In this document: piece after piece, positions 38,751 through 46,753 of the stretch
How the letters are laid out: each line of letters opens with the position of its first letter
Numbering within the stretch: the stretch's first letter is position 1
From: Caryophanales bacterium
Lineage (GTDB): Bacteria > Bacillota > Bacilli > CAJFEE01
Reading direction: 5' to 3'
Length of the DNA stretch: 64,000 bases
Assembly: GCA_029256085.1 (NCBI GenBank)
Contig: JAQSYP010000004.1
Location: 124,001-188,000, forward strand
Position numbers and translations under genes: made by a program
Notes under the pieces: model-generated
What the model was told of the DNA's origin: nothing
The model's input: only the letters and a program-made list of their open reading frames with translations
Databases searched by the model: none

Positions 38751-41267
38751 TTAATTGTTTTTGTTCTTATCTTTATTACCAGGTGCTACGTTATCCATTA
38801 TGTCTGGAAGTGGATTTGTGCCGTCATTTTCTACTGGTGGTGTTTCAACAGGGGATGGTTCAGTAGGTGTTTCTCCCGAATCTCCACCATTATCTGTATC
38901 GGATTCTGGAATTTCAACCGACCAAGTCATTGGTTTACTACGGTTTTCATCATTATCTTTACTTACAGCAATAATTGATATTATATACTTACCACCAGCT
39001 TGAAGCTTATTCATGTTAAATTTAATATCCTCAACAAATTTATAAGGCTTCAGAGGCCCTTCATCTAAACTATAACTAACTTGAAACTTAACATCCTTTA
39101 GTATTTCTTTATCATACTCCCACGAAATAAATAATTCATCATTCTTTAAACTTCCAGTAAGTTTTGTAATAGGTGGTAACTCTCTATATGCAGTTGATTC
39201 TTCTGTTGGAACTTTTCCTTTTAAGAATAACTCTAATGATTTCATTTTTTTTGGAGTATATTTACTTGCTAGCTTAGGTGGGTTAGTACCTTTTTCTATA
39301 CTAACTTGGACCACACCATAAGGTTTTTCGAATTTAGATTTTTTTAAATTTGTATTTGCATAAGTCATTAAATTTTTAAATATTTTTTTTGAAACTTGAT
39401 GTTCTGGAGCAGTAGAGATATAGGACTTATCAGAAATTTTTTCATATCCGGTCCAAACAGCAATTGTAAAATCTGGAGTGTATCCTGCAAACCATACGTC
39501 TCTTGCTAGAAACTTATTTTTATCATTCATGTTATATTTTTTCATGGTGTCTTCTCTAAAGTTTGTAGACCCAGTTTTTCCAGCGATATCAAGACTAGGT
39601 ATATTTGCAGCTGTACCTGTTCCATAATCAACAACTGATCTTAGCATATCTGTTACCATGTATGCTGTTTCTTCTTTCATAGCTAGCTTAGATTTAGGAA
39701 TGAAACTTACTTCAGTTCCATCTTGCAAAACTACTCTTGTAATGAAATATGGTTTCGTATACTTACCTTTGTTACCGAAAGCAGAATAAGCTCCAGCTAA
39801 TTGAAGGGGAGATACACCATCGAATCCGCCGATTGAATATGCTTCATATGGATCACCTTTAATAGGAATTCCAAGAGATCTTGCAAAATTACCTGCCTTA
39901 GTTCTACCAACTGCCTTAAATGCTTTTAATGCTGGAATATTTCTTGATTGGGCAAGTGCATCTCGCAATGTCATTGGCCCTTTATACTTACCATCAAAAT
40001 TATTAATTGGAGTTCCATCAGAGTATGTAGTCTTTTCATCTTTAATTTCCTGAGCTGTAGACCACTTTAAATATTCAACTGCCGGACCGTAATCCAAAAT
40101 TGGCTTAATAGTAGAACCTGGTTGATTTTTGATATCTGTAGCAAAGTTAAAGCCGCCAGCAACTTTACGATCTCTACCAGAACCAATTGCTCGAACAGCA
40201 CCAGTCTTTGTATCCAATAGGACGAAGCCTGCCTGGAATTGGGCGTTAGGATATTTAATTATTTCATTGGTATTCATTAATTTATTTACATAGTCTTGTG
40301 CTTTAGTATCTAGTGTCGTATAGATTTTTAGCCCATCTGAAGAAATGTTCATATTTTTATTTGCTTTAGTTAATTCTTCAACCACCTGGTCAAGAAATGA
40401 TTGATAAGGAGAGTTACTTATTTTTTGTTTAACAATTGACTTCTCGATAGGTATACTTCTTCCAGATAACTTTTCTTTATTTGTAATGAAACCCTGCTGG
40501 TTCATTAATGATAATACTAAATCGCGACGAGCCTCAATTTTATCTGGATATTTGTATGGATCATAATTATTAGGACTTTGAACCATTGCAGCTAAGACTG
40601 CAGCCTCGTGTGGTTCGATTTTTGATAAAGGTTTACCAAAGTAGTATTCTGTAGCTTTAGCAACACCATAAACACCATTTGCAAAATAAACTTTATTTAA
40701 ATATATTTCTAGAATTTGTTGTTTCGAATATTTTTGTTCTAATTGGTATGCTAAGTACCACTCTTGAAACTTTCTTTTCAACGTTTTTTCTGGAGTTAAA
40801 AAGGATAACTTAATAATTTGTTGGGTTATCGTACTCCCACCTTGAGTACCGTAACCATCTTTTAATTGAGCAATAACAGCACCTATTGTTCTTTTCCAAT
40901 CGACTCCACTGTGCTTATAAAATCTAACATCTTCAGTAGCTAGAAAGGCATTCTCTACTACGGGTGGTATATTTTTATAAGAAACTGGAATTCGTTTTTC
41001 TTGTCCGATTTCAGCAATTTTACCACCATTTACATCATATACTTTAGAAGAAACCGGATCTTTTAGAAGAGTTTCGTCTAATTTAGGGGCATCAGAAATT
41101 AAGTGCATAAAAGTTGCTCCTGCAGATGCAGCTCCAATAAAAAATAATAGTACAAAAACTAAGATTAGTTTTTTATAGAACGATTTGTGTTTAGACTTAC
41201 GACGGTTTTTCTCTAACTGTTGCTGTTGTGCTAACTTTTTTTGTTCTCTAGAATTATATTGAGACAT
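38751..41267 (-). CDS. ponA: Penicillin-binding protein 1A (transglycosylase/transpeptidase)
   Basis: PBP1 polymerises and cross-links peptidoglycan outside the membrane. A cytoplasmic basic tail is followed by one membrane helix (residues about 33-56). The GT51 transglycosylase domain has EDVRFYKHSGVDW (about 112-124) and STITQQIIKL. The transpeptidase domain has the active serine in STIK (385-388), SRN (441-443) and KTGST (564-568). A fibronectin type III-like part and a Pro/Thr/Glu-rich tail end the protein. The length is 838 residues, shorter than the 914 of B. subtilis, mainly in the tail. It follows recU on the minus strand. Confidence 0.97.
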   Translation of the reverse strand: MSQYNSREQKKLAQQQQLEKNRRKSKHKSFYKKLILVFVLLFFIGAASAGATFMHLISDAPKLDETLLKDPVSSKVYDVNGGKIAEIGQEKRIPVSYKNIPPVVENAFLATEDVRFYKHSGVDWKRTIGAVIAQLKDGYGTQGGSTITQQIIKLSFLTPEKTLKRKFQEWYLAYQLEQKYSKQQILEIYLNKVYFANGVYGVAKATEYYFGKPLSKIEPHEAAVLAAMVQSPNNYDPYKYPDKIEARRDLVLSLMNQQGFITNKEKLSGRSIPIEKSIVKQKISNSPYQSFLDQVVEELTKANKNMNISSDGLKIYTTLDTKAQDYVNKLMNTNEIIKYPNAQFQAGFVLLDTKTGAVRAIGSGRDRKVAGGFNFATDIKNQPGSTIKPILDYGPAVEYLKWSTAQEIKDEKTTYSDGTPINNFDGKYKGPMTLRDALAQSRNIPALKAFKAVGRTKAGNFARSLGIPIKGDPYEAYSIGGFDGVSPLQLAGAYSAFGNKGKYTKPYFITRVVLQDGTEVSFIPKSKLAMKEETAYMVTDMLRSVVDYGTGTAANIPSLDIAGKTGSTNFREDTMKKYNMNDKNKFLARDVWFAGYTPDFTIAVWTGYEKISDKSYISTAPEHQVSKKIFKNLMTYANTNLKKSKFEKPYGVVQVSIEKGTNPPKLASKYTPKKMKSLELFLKGKVPTEESTAYRELPPITKLTGSLKNDELFISWEYDKEILKDVKFQVSYSLDEGPLKPYKFVEDIKFNMNKLQAGGKYIISIIAVSKDNDENRSKPMTWSVEIPESDTDNGGDSGETPTEPSPVETPPVENDGTNPLPDIMDNVAPGNKDKNKNN

Positions 41268-41298
41268 TTAATGCCAAACCTTCCTTTCATAATCCTAT

Positions 41299-41904
41299 CT
41301 AAAAATAATGTTTGTCAACGATTTCTAAATAATTCACATGTGGATTATATGTTTGTTTTAATTCATAACAATCTTTAACTAATTCCTCTAAAGATAATGA
41401 TTTTTTACCGTTATTCTGCATTCGATCCCAGTATGTTATAAAAACTTCACCAGTAATAAAAAAGATTCTATTTAATGTAGAAAATTTAATTAATATAAAC
41501 GTTATGCCCCCATGTTTTAGAATTTCTTTAATATGTAATGCCTGATGTAGGTGAATGTTTTGTAGCGGAAAAAGTGTTTTGTTTCTCGTTTCCTTTGCTT
41601 CAAAGTCTATATATTTTCCTTTATAAATACCATTGTAATCCGTTGTAGAGGCCTGTCTAAAGTATGCCTCTTGAATTACGGCAGCTGACCTTTTAGGATA
41701 ATGAACCCTTACGATTTGAACAGGTGTTGGTTTCTTATGTATAACAGCAAGTCCATAATTTAAGTAGTATTCATTAGAGAGGTTTATTTCTTCCTCAAAG
41801 GTTGTACCACGATTTCCAAAGCTTACATACCTATTATTTTTTTTTTTTATTTCTGGAGTTTCTGAAATATATACTCTACCATTTGGATATTTATAGGTTC
41901 TCAT
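41299..41904 (-). CDS. recU: Holliday junction resolvase RecU
   Basis: RecU cleaves Holliday junctions and aids chromosome segregation. The catalytic region STTDYNGIYKGKYIDFEAKET holds the conserved Asp, Glu and Lys residues, and VIHKKPTPVQIVRVHYPKRS is typical. I choose ATG 41904, giving MRTYKYPNG, because GTGAGG lies six bases upstream; the GTG at 41916 is inside that site. The length is 201 residues (206 in B. subtilis). The recU-ponA operon is conserved in Bacillus. Confidence 0.96.
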   Translation of the reverse strand: MRTYKYPNGRVYISETPEIKKKNNRYVSFGNRGTTFEEEINLSNEYYLNYGLAVIHKKPTPVQIVRVHYPKRSAAVIQEAYFRQASTTDYNGIYKGKYIDFEAKETRNKTLFPLQNIHLHQALHIKEILKHGGITFILIKFSTLNRIFFITGEVFITYWDRMQNNGKKSLSLEELVKDCYELKQTYNPHVNYLEIVDKHYF

Positions 41905-42006
41905 TGATATCCTCACTTTAAGTAAATTTTACATACTATAGTATAGCATAAAGTTAAAAATAAAGATTTTTTTTGATGAATTTTTGAGTGAAAAAGGTGA
42001 TATTTT

Positions 42007-42986
42007 GTGATTAATACGTTCTTGAACGAGAAAATTTTAAATACGAAGAAACATATAATTCTTGGCGAAATATTAAAAATTTACAGACAAATATAACTTA
42101 GATAATATTTCAAGAACCGAAGCCTATTTAAACTTTTATATAGCTAATCCAGAAATCTAATGGAGTTTATTAGCACATGTTGTATCGAGAAATGCAGGTT
42201 ATAATATGTCAGATTTAAAAACTAGGTATTTTAAAAGATTAATAGACAAGAGTATACTACTACATATCTTTAACACTTATGAGAAAGCTAATTGGATTAT
42301 ATTTAGCGATGCCTTTCCACAACTTTTATTATATGAGTACAACAAATTTAACAGGTTAAATGATTATTCAATACTTGAAGAAAATCAAACATCAGAATTT
42401 ATAATAAGAGAATGGGAAATATACCATAGAAATTAAGAAAATAAACAACTAACTATTAGCCAAATTATCAATGAACAAAATTCAATACACAAACCCGTAA
42501 TAAAGGATAAATTAATAAATAAAAATGTGTTTCAATCACTATCATTTAATTTACAGGACTTTTTAAATACTACATATGTTGTGATACCTAATAATAAATA
42601 TCTATACGGAACACAGATTAATAATTTTTTATCGTTAGATCATAGATTTTATACTGGGAAAAAATTATATATAATACTCATTAATAATGATTTGATATCT
42701 GTCTCTAAGCAATTTTGTAATACTTGTAAACATACAGGTTCTAGGAAAGATTATGAAGATTACGTCGGAGTAAAAAGAATTTTGGGGAATTCAGAACTAA
42801 AGAGAAGTATTTACGTCTGTATCACATTTGAATTATAAGAAAAGTGATTGGTCAAAAGATATTAGGATAAAAATAGAGTGGTATGAGGAAATTGATGTAG
42901 ATATATTTGATATTACGAATGAGTTTATAATAAAGCAGTATTTAATTAAGGAAGTAAGTAAAGTATCATCACTTTTTAAAATATAA
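42007..42986 (+). pseudogene. yppC: Degenerate DUF2515 (YppC-like) gene
   Basis: The region divergent from recU should hold yppC. A GTG after AAAAAGGTGA starts a frame (about 42007-42100) that is lost by a frameshift near 42080. The next frame reads NISRTEAYLNFYIANPEI, then a TAA at 42158, then WSLLAHVVSRNAGYNMSDL through WEIYHRN, a TAA at 42434, then QLTISQIINEQNSIHKP through HTGSRKDYEDYVGV and ITFEL, a TAA at 42836, then a shift into DWSKDIRIKIEWYEE and a final stop at 42984. In-frame homology continues across the stops, so this is a decayed gene and not several small ones. Its function in relatives is unknown. Confidence 0.85.
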
Positions 42987-42987
42987 A

Positions 42988-43011
42988 AGTCAGCATTACA
43001 AGATGCTGACG
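42988..43011 (-). terminator. Hairpin between yppC remnant and sspM
   Basis: The stem GTCAGCAT / ATGCTGAC; read on the minus strand it is followed by TTTTATA, so it can terminate sspM. Confidence 0.65.
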
Positions 43012-43022
43012 TAATAAAAATA

Positions 43023-43124
43023 TTAAGTTGAAGGTCTGTCAGGACCGTCTAGTTTCGGATTTTTTGTATTCGCAGGATCTTTGTCTTTTTTCTTACCTTT
43101 TTTATTCTCTTTATTTTTTGCCAA
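43023..43124 (-). CDS. sspM: Small acid-soluble spore protein M-like
   Basis: A 33-residue basic protein, rich in Lys, Asn and Asp, ends KLDGPDRPST. That tail strongly resembles the LGGPNRPST end of B. subtilis SspM, a minor small acid-soluble spore protein made in the forespore. The start is TTG after AAGGAGGTG at ideal spacing. The location between recU/ponA and gpsB also agrees with sspM. I saw no clear sigma-G promoter by eye. Confidence 0.75.
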   Translation of the reverse strand: MAKNKENKKGKKKDKDPANTKNPKLDGPDRPST

Positions 43125-43319
43125 TTTAACTGCACCTCCTTATTCCGGATTTTGCCCATATAGTTATTAAATTATCCAAATATTGTCGAATAGAATTGTG
43201 ATTTTTTAACGTATAACCACTTTATTTATCGAATATAAACTAGTTTTGTAACAGGGGAAGGATATCATTAAATAATCAAGAAATATAAGTTAAATGGACT
43301 ATTAAGGGTGGTTATATAT

Positions 43320-43505
43320 ATGGAGAAAGAGCAACTTATAATCGTTTTAAATGGAATTGTAAAAACACTAGATACTTGTGAAGAACACCTAGAAAGAAAA
43401 GTTAGAAACAAATTGAAGAATGAAAAGAATAATATTGTGTTTGATATTGAAAAAATTAAAAGAACAATGTCCAAACACACTGTAAAAGTTGGTCTTAATA
43501 ATTAA
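43320..43505 (+). CDS. Small hypothetical protein (61 aa)
   Basis: A 61-residue charged protein, probably helical, starts MEKEQLIIVLNGIVKTLDTC. ATG is preceded by AAGGGTGG, and a terminator lies about 27 bases after the stop, so it looks like a real single-gene unit. I do not recognise the family. In B. subtilis small genes (yppD, yppE, yppF) lie in this interval, but I see no resemblance I can support. No signal peptide or membrane segment is visible. Confidence 0.6.
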   Translation: MEKEQLIIVLNGIVKTLDTCEEHLERKVRNKLKNEKNNIVFDIEKIKRTMSKHTVKVGLNN

Positions 43506-43531
43506 AAAAAGAGATGTTAATTTAGATTCTT

Positions 43532-43567
43532 GGGCTGTCGAGAAACATATTCTCGATAGCTTTTTTG
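43532..43567 (+). terminator. Rho-independent terminator after the 61-aa gene
   Basis: The stem GCTGTCGAGAA / TTCTCGATAGC (one mismatch) is followed by six T residues. Confidence 0.85.
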
Positions 43568-43577
43568 TTAGATGAAT

Positions 43578-43597
43578 ACCACCGGCTAGGCGGTGGT
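43578..43597. repeat. Small perfect hairpin
   Basis: ACCACCG / CGGTGGT arms with a short loop lie between the terminator and the B3 repeat. There is no T run, so I do not call it a terminator. Confidence 0.5.
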
Positions 43598-43652
43598 ACT
43601 AAAATGCTTAAAGCTATAAGTAAAAAAACCAAACTATTAATATTACTTTTTT

Positions 43653-43780
43653 TTGATCTTCGCTTTCGGCGCTCGCTTTCCTGGGGCACTCCGTGAGCCC
43701 CCGCACTCGCTTTGCTCACTTGCGGGGTCTCACCTGGAGCGCTTTTCCCCTAGGAGTCGAGCGCCTCCGCACTAATCAAC
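43653..43780. repeat. Intergenic palindromic repeat, family B (copy B3)
   Basis: The element begins TTGATCTTCGCTTTCGG and ends GCCTCCGCACTAATCAA. The arms GGCGCTCG and CGAGCGCC are inverted, and inner hairpins include CCCCGCACTCG with a later TTGCGGGG. It is much richer in G and C than its surroundings. It lies in the gap 43506-43920 before yppG, which has no gene. Confidence 0.75.
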
Positions 43781-43920
43781 AAAAATTTAAAAACTTTTCA
43801 ATCAATTAATACTGTAGCATCTTTTTATTTTTCAATTTCTCTTTAAAATAAACATGTAACTAGATACTGCATACAATATATGGAAAATAAATAATCTCAT
43901 CTATCGGAGGAGGGGTGCTA

Positions 43921-44544
43921 ATGAGTAAAATAATTGAATTGCTTCGAGGAAGAAAGAGAAATAATCCTTACTTTCAGCAATACAATCCAAATAATCAATT
44001 TATGAATGTAAGCGAGCATTTTAATAGTGACTTTCAACAACAACAAAGTATTCCACAAAATAACCAAAATCAATTCTATATTGACCCAAAAGTTGGTAAT
44101 ATGCATCCATATTTTTATAATCAAAACTTAAATACAAATAATATGCCCGCAAACTATGAATATTTCAGCAATAATAATAACCAATTCAATCCTAATGGAT
44201 ATCAGTATCCAGTAGTGCAACAATCTGTAGATCAAAACTATCAAAACTATCAAAACAACAATCAACAACATTCTCAACAGCAAGTACAATGGAATAATGA
44301 TTTCTGGCCAAATCCAAATATTATTAATAGACCACCTAATAATATGTACCCACAAAATCTCTACCCAAAAAGTAGTACTCAAAAATCTAAATCAAACTCA
44401 TCAAGTGGATTTTTAACTCATTTTAAATCTTCAGATGGTTCTCTAGATATAAATAAGATGATGAATACTGCTGGGACAATGGTAAATACAGTAAATCAAA
44501 TTAGTTCTATGGTAAAATCATTTGGAGCATTTTTTATCAAATAG
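43921..44544 (+). CDS. yppG: YppG-like Asn/Gln-rich protein (probable spore coat)
   Basis: The 207-residue protein is very rich in Asn, Gln, Tyr and Pro from about residue 15 to 160. Its C-terminus (SSDGSLDINKMMNTAGTMVN and a final VKSFGAFFIK) resembles the YppG family. YppG is linked to the spore coat in B. subtilis; the composition fits a coat protein. I choose ATG 43921 because GGAGGAGGGGTG lies just before it. The gene lies before gpsB as in B. subtilis. Confidence 0.78.
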   Translation: MSKIIELLRGRKRNNPYFQQYNPNNQFMNVSEHFNSDFQQQQSIPQNNQNQFYIDPKVGNMHPYFYNQNLNTNNMPANYEYFSNNNNQFNPNGYQYPVVQQSVDQNYQNYQNNNQQHSQQQVQWNNDFWPNPNIINRPPNNMYPQNLYPKSSTQKSKSNSSSGFLTHFKSSDGSLDINKMMNTAGTMVNTVNQISSMVKSFGAFFIK

Positions 44545-44546
44545 AA

Positions 44547-44583
44547 AATAACACCACACTAGTTAGGTGGTGTTATTTTTTTA
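44547..44583 (+). terminator. Rho-independent terminator after yppG
   Basis: The stem AATAACACCAC / GTGGTGTTATT with a loop of about eight bases is followed by a T run. Confidence 0.9.
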
Positions 44584-44681
44584 TTAGGCTTGTAAAATTT
44601 CCCATAATTAATTAGAATTTTATATTATACGTACTTTATAATTGTAATAGTAATTTAAATGAATATGATGAGGTGGAAAAT

Positions 44682-45002
44682 TTGAGCCTTTTTGAAGAGT
44701 ATCAAAGTAAATTAAAGTTTAACCCGCAAGTAATAATTGATAAAGAGTTTAAGAAAGCAATGCGTGGATATGATGCAGAAGATGTTGATTCTTTTTTAGA
44801 TAAGATTATAGAAGATTATCATACTTTCTCAGGTATTTTTGATGCACTTAAGGCTGAGAATGAAAAATTAAAGTTACAAGTTGACGAATATAGAAAGAAA
44901 ATAAATTCACCATCACAAGTTAGTCCAACTAATTTAGATATTCTTCAAAGGTTAAATAACCTTGAAAAACATGTTTTTGGGGATAGATTATATAATAAGT
45001 AA
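44682..45002 (+). CDS. gpsB: Cell division regulator GpsB
   Basis: GpsB is a DivIVA-like coiled-coil protein that moves PBP1 between division site and side wall; it is notable that ponA is also in this window. The DivIVA N-domain is VIIDKEFKKAMRGYDAEDVD (near residue 18), followed by a coiled coil (ALKAENEKLKLQVDEYRK) and the trimerising C-terminal part LQRLNNLEKHVFG. I choose TTG 44682 because GAGGTGG lies upstream; the GTG at 44673 is in that site. The length is 106 residues (98 in B. subtilis). Confidence 0.95.
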   Translation: MSLFEEYQSKLKFNPQVIIDKEFKKAMRGYDAEDVDSFLDKIIEDYHTFSGIFDALKAENEKLKLQVDEYRKKINSPSQVSPTNLDILQRLNNLEKHVFGDRLYNK

Positions 45003-45031
45003 ATGTTTAACAGATATTCAATAATATAACA

Positions 45032-45060
45032 TTGAAATGAAGTTCATTTAATACTATACT
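45032..45060 (+). promoter_or_regulatory. rnpB: Sigma-A promoter of the RNase P RNA gene
   Basis: TTGAAA, 17 bases, TATACT, with the expected start about seven bases later, immediately before the RNA. Confidence 0.7.
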
Positions 45061-45066
45061 TATTAT

Positions 45067-45477
45067 GTTGTCGATTATAACGTTCGGGTAATCGCTACGA
45101 GGTTCTCGTAGAGGAAAGTCCATGCTCACACAGTCTGAGATGACTGTAGTGTTCGTGCCTAGCCAAATAATAAGCTAGGGTAGCTTGGTGCAAACTACGC
45201 TAACGGCAGGGGAACATCCTAAGTCATTCATTGATATGGACTAATACCCTCTAAGGTGCCACAGTGACGATACCTCATTAGAAATGATGAGGGTGGAACG
45301 CGGTAAACCCCACGAGTGAGAAACCCAAATTATGGTAGGGGAACTTTCTCTAAAGGAAATGAACTTATGAGAGAGACAGACAATTGTCTGTAGATAAATG
45401 ATTGCCACCGGTGTACGAGGTTAATACCGATTGTAGTACTACGGAACAGAACATGGCTTATAGAACGTTATAATCTA
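45067..45477 (+). ncRNA. rnpB: RNase P RNA, Bacillus type B
   Basis: This is the catalytic RNA that cuts tRNA 5' leaders. The P1 helix arms GATTATAACGTTC (45073-45085) and GAACGTTATAATC (45463-45475) pair perfectly. Conserved blocks include CGAGGTTC followed by GAGGAAAGTCCATGCTC, GTGCCACAGTGACGA, GTGGAACGCGGTAAACCCC, GAGAAACCCAAATT and the final GGAACAGAACATGGCTTA. The length of about 405 bases equals the B. subtilis RNA. It sits between gpsB and ypsC as in Bacillus. The exact ends are estimated from P1. Confidence 0.96.
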
Positions 45478-45492
45478 ATTCAATTAATAAAC

Positions 45493-45517
45493 CACTCTCC
45501 TTAAAGGAGAGTTTTTC
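45493..45517 (+). terminator. Rho-independent terminator after rnpB
   Basis: The stem ACTCTCC / GGAGAGT is followed by TTTT, about 16 bases after the 3' end of the RNA. Confidence 0.88.
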
Positions 45518-45587
45518 ACTTTTGTCATAATTTTTCAAAATAATCAATTAATAAAGACTTGATTTATACATAATAAGGAGCAAAATA

Positions 45588-46733
45588 ATGAATAAATACA
45601 ATATCATAGCAACTTCTGCAATGGGAATTGAAGCTATTGTTGCTAAGGAAGTTAGAGAACTTGGATATACAGATTGTATTGTAGAAAATGGAAAAGTTAC
45701 ATTTGATGGTGATGAATTAGCAATTGCTAGAGCAAATCTTTGGTTACGAACTGCCGACAGGATAAAAATTAAAATTGGTGAATTTAAAGCTACATCATTT
45801 GAAGAACTTTTCGAAAATACTAAAGCTTTACCCTGGGGAGATTTATTACCCGCAAATGCTGAGTTTCCCGTAAGTGGAAAATCAGTAAAATCTAAATTGT
45901 ACTCTGTTCCCGATTGCCAAGCCATCGTTAAGAAGGCAATTGTTAGTTCATTAAGTAGTTACTATAAGATTAATGGTTGGCTTCAAGAAGATGGGCCAAC
46001 ATACAAAATTGAAATTTCAATTCTTAAAGACATTGCAACTTTATCCATAGACACGAGTGGAATTGGGCTACATAAAAGAGGATATCGTACAGATCAAGGT
46101 GAGGCACCATTAAAGGAAACTCTTGCCGCTGCACTTGTACTATTGACTAATTGGAAACCTGATTCTCCATTCATAGATCCAATGTGTGGCAGTGGTACTA
46201 TACCAATTGAAGCAGCTTTAATTGGACAGAATATTGCTCCAGGTTTTAATCGAGACTTCATAAGTGAGAAGTGGCCAATAATTTCTTCAGATATATGGGA
46301 AAAAGCAAGAGAAGAGGCTGAAAACTTAGCTAATTACGACCAAGAATTAGATATATTAGGTTCCGATTTAGATGCCAGAATGATTAAAATTTCAAATGAT
46401 AATGCATTTGAAGCGGGACTAGGTGATTTAATAAATTTTAAGCAAATGAAAGTATCTGATCTTTATACAAAAAAGGATTTTGGTACCCTAGTGACGAATC
46501 CTCCTTATGGAGAAAGATTATCCGATAAAGATCAAGTTGAGAAATTATATAAAGAACTTGGAATTATACTTGAACGAGATAGTTTTTCGAGTTGGTCTAA
46601 ATATATCTTAACTTCACATGAAGGATTTGAAACGTTATATGGCAAACCAGCAACTAAAAAAAGAAAACTTTTCAATGGGTTTATAAAAACAGACTATTAC
46701 CAATATTTTGGTCCAAGAAAACCTAAAATTTAA
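45588..46733 (+). CDS. ypsC: THUMP-domain 23S rRNA (guanine-N2)-methyltransferase family, YpsC
   Basis: The 381-residue protein has an N-terminal THUMP RNA-binding domain (about residues 45-160) and a Rossmann methyltransferase domain. FIDPMCGSGTIPIEAALIG near residue 196 and the catalytic LVTNPPYGERL near 299 identify an RlmL/TrmN-type N2-guanine methyltransferase. ATG follows AAGGAGC. The position after rnpB matches ypsC of B. subtilis, which corresponds to the N-terminal part of E. coli RlmL. The target base is not proven by sequence. Confidence 0.93.
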   Translation: MNKYNIIATSAMGIEAIVAKEVRELGYTDCIVENGKVTFDGDELAIARANLWLRTADRIKIKIGEFKATSFEELFENTKALPWGDLLPANAEFPVSGKSVKSKLYSVPDCQAIVKKAIVSSLSSYYKINGWLQEDGPTYKIEISILKDIATLSIDTSGIGLHKRGYRTDQGEAPLKETLAAALVLLTNWKPDSPFIDPMCGSGTIPIEAALIGQNIAPGFNRDFISEKWPIISSDIWEKAREEAENLANYDQELDILGSDLDARMIKISNDNAFEAGLGDLINFKQMKVSDLYTKKDFGTLVTNPPYGERLSDKDQVEKLYKELGIILERDSFSSWSKYILTSHEGFETLYGKPATKKRKLFNGFIKTDYYQYFGPRKPKI

Positions 46734-46753
46734 TAAATTAAGGAGAACGGTTT

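Noticed and set aside
42206..42838. Two short open frames (76 and 103 codons) after recU
   Set aside because: Homology runs through the stop between them in the same frame, so they are parts of the yppC pseudogene.
43578..43780. CRISPR array
   Set aside because: The palindromic repeats are single, not regularly spaced with spacers, and no cas genes are present in the window.
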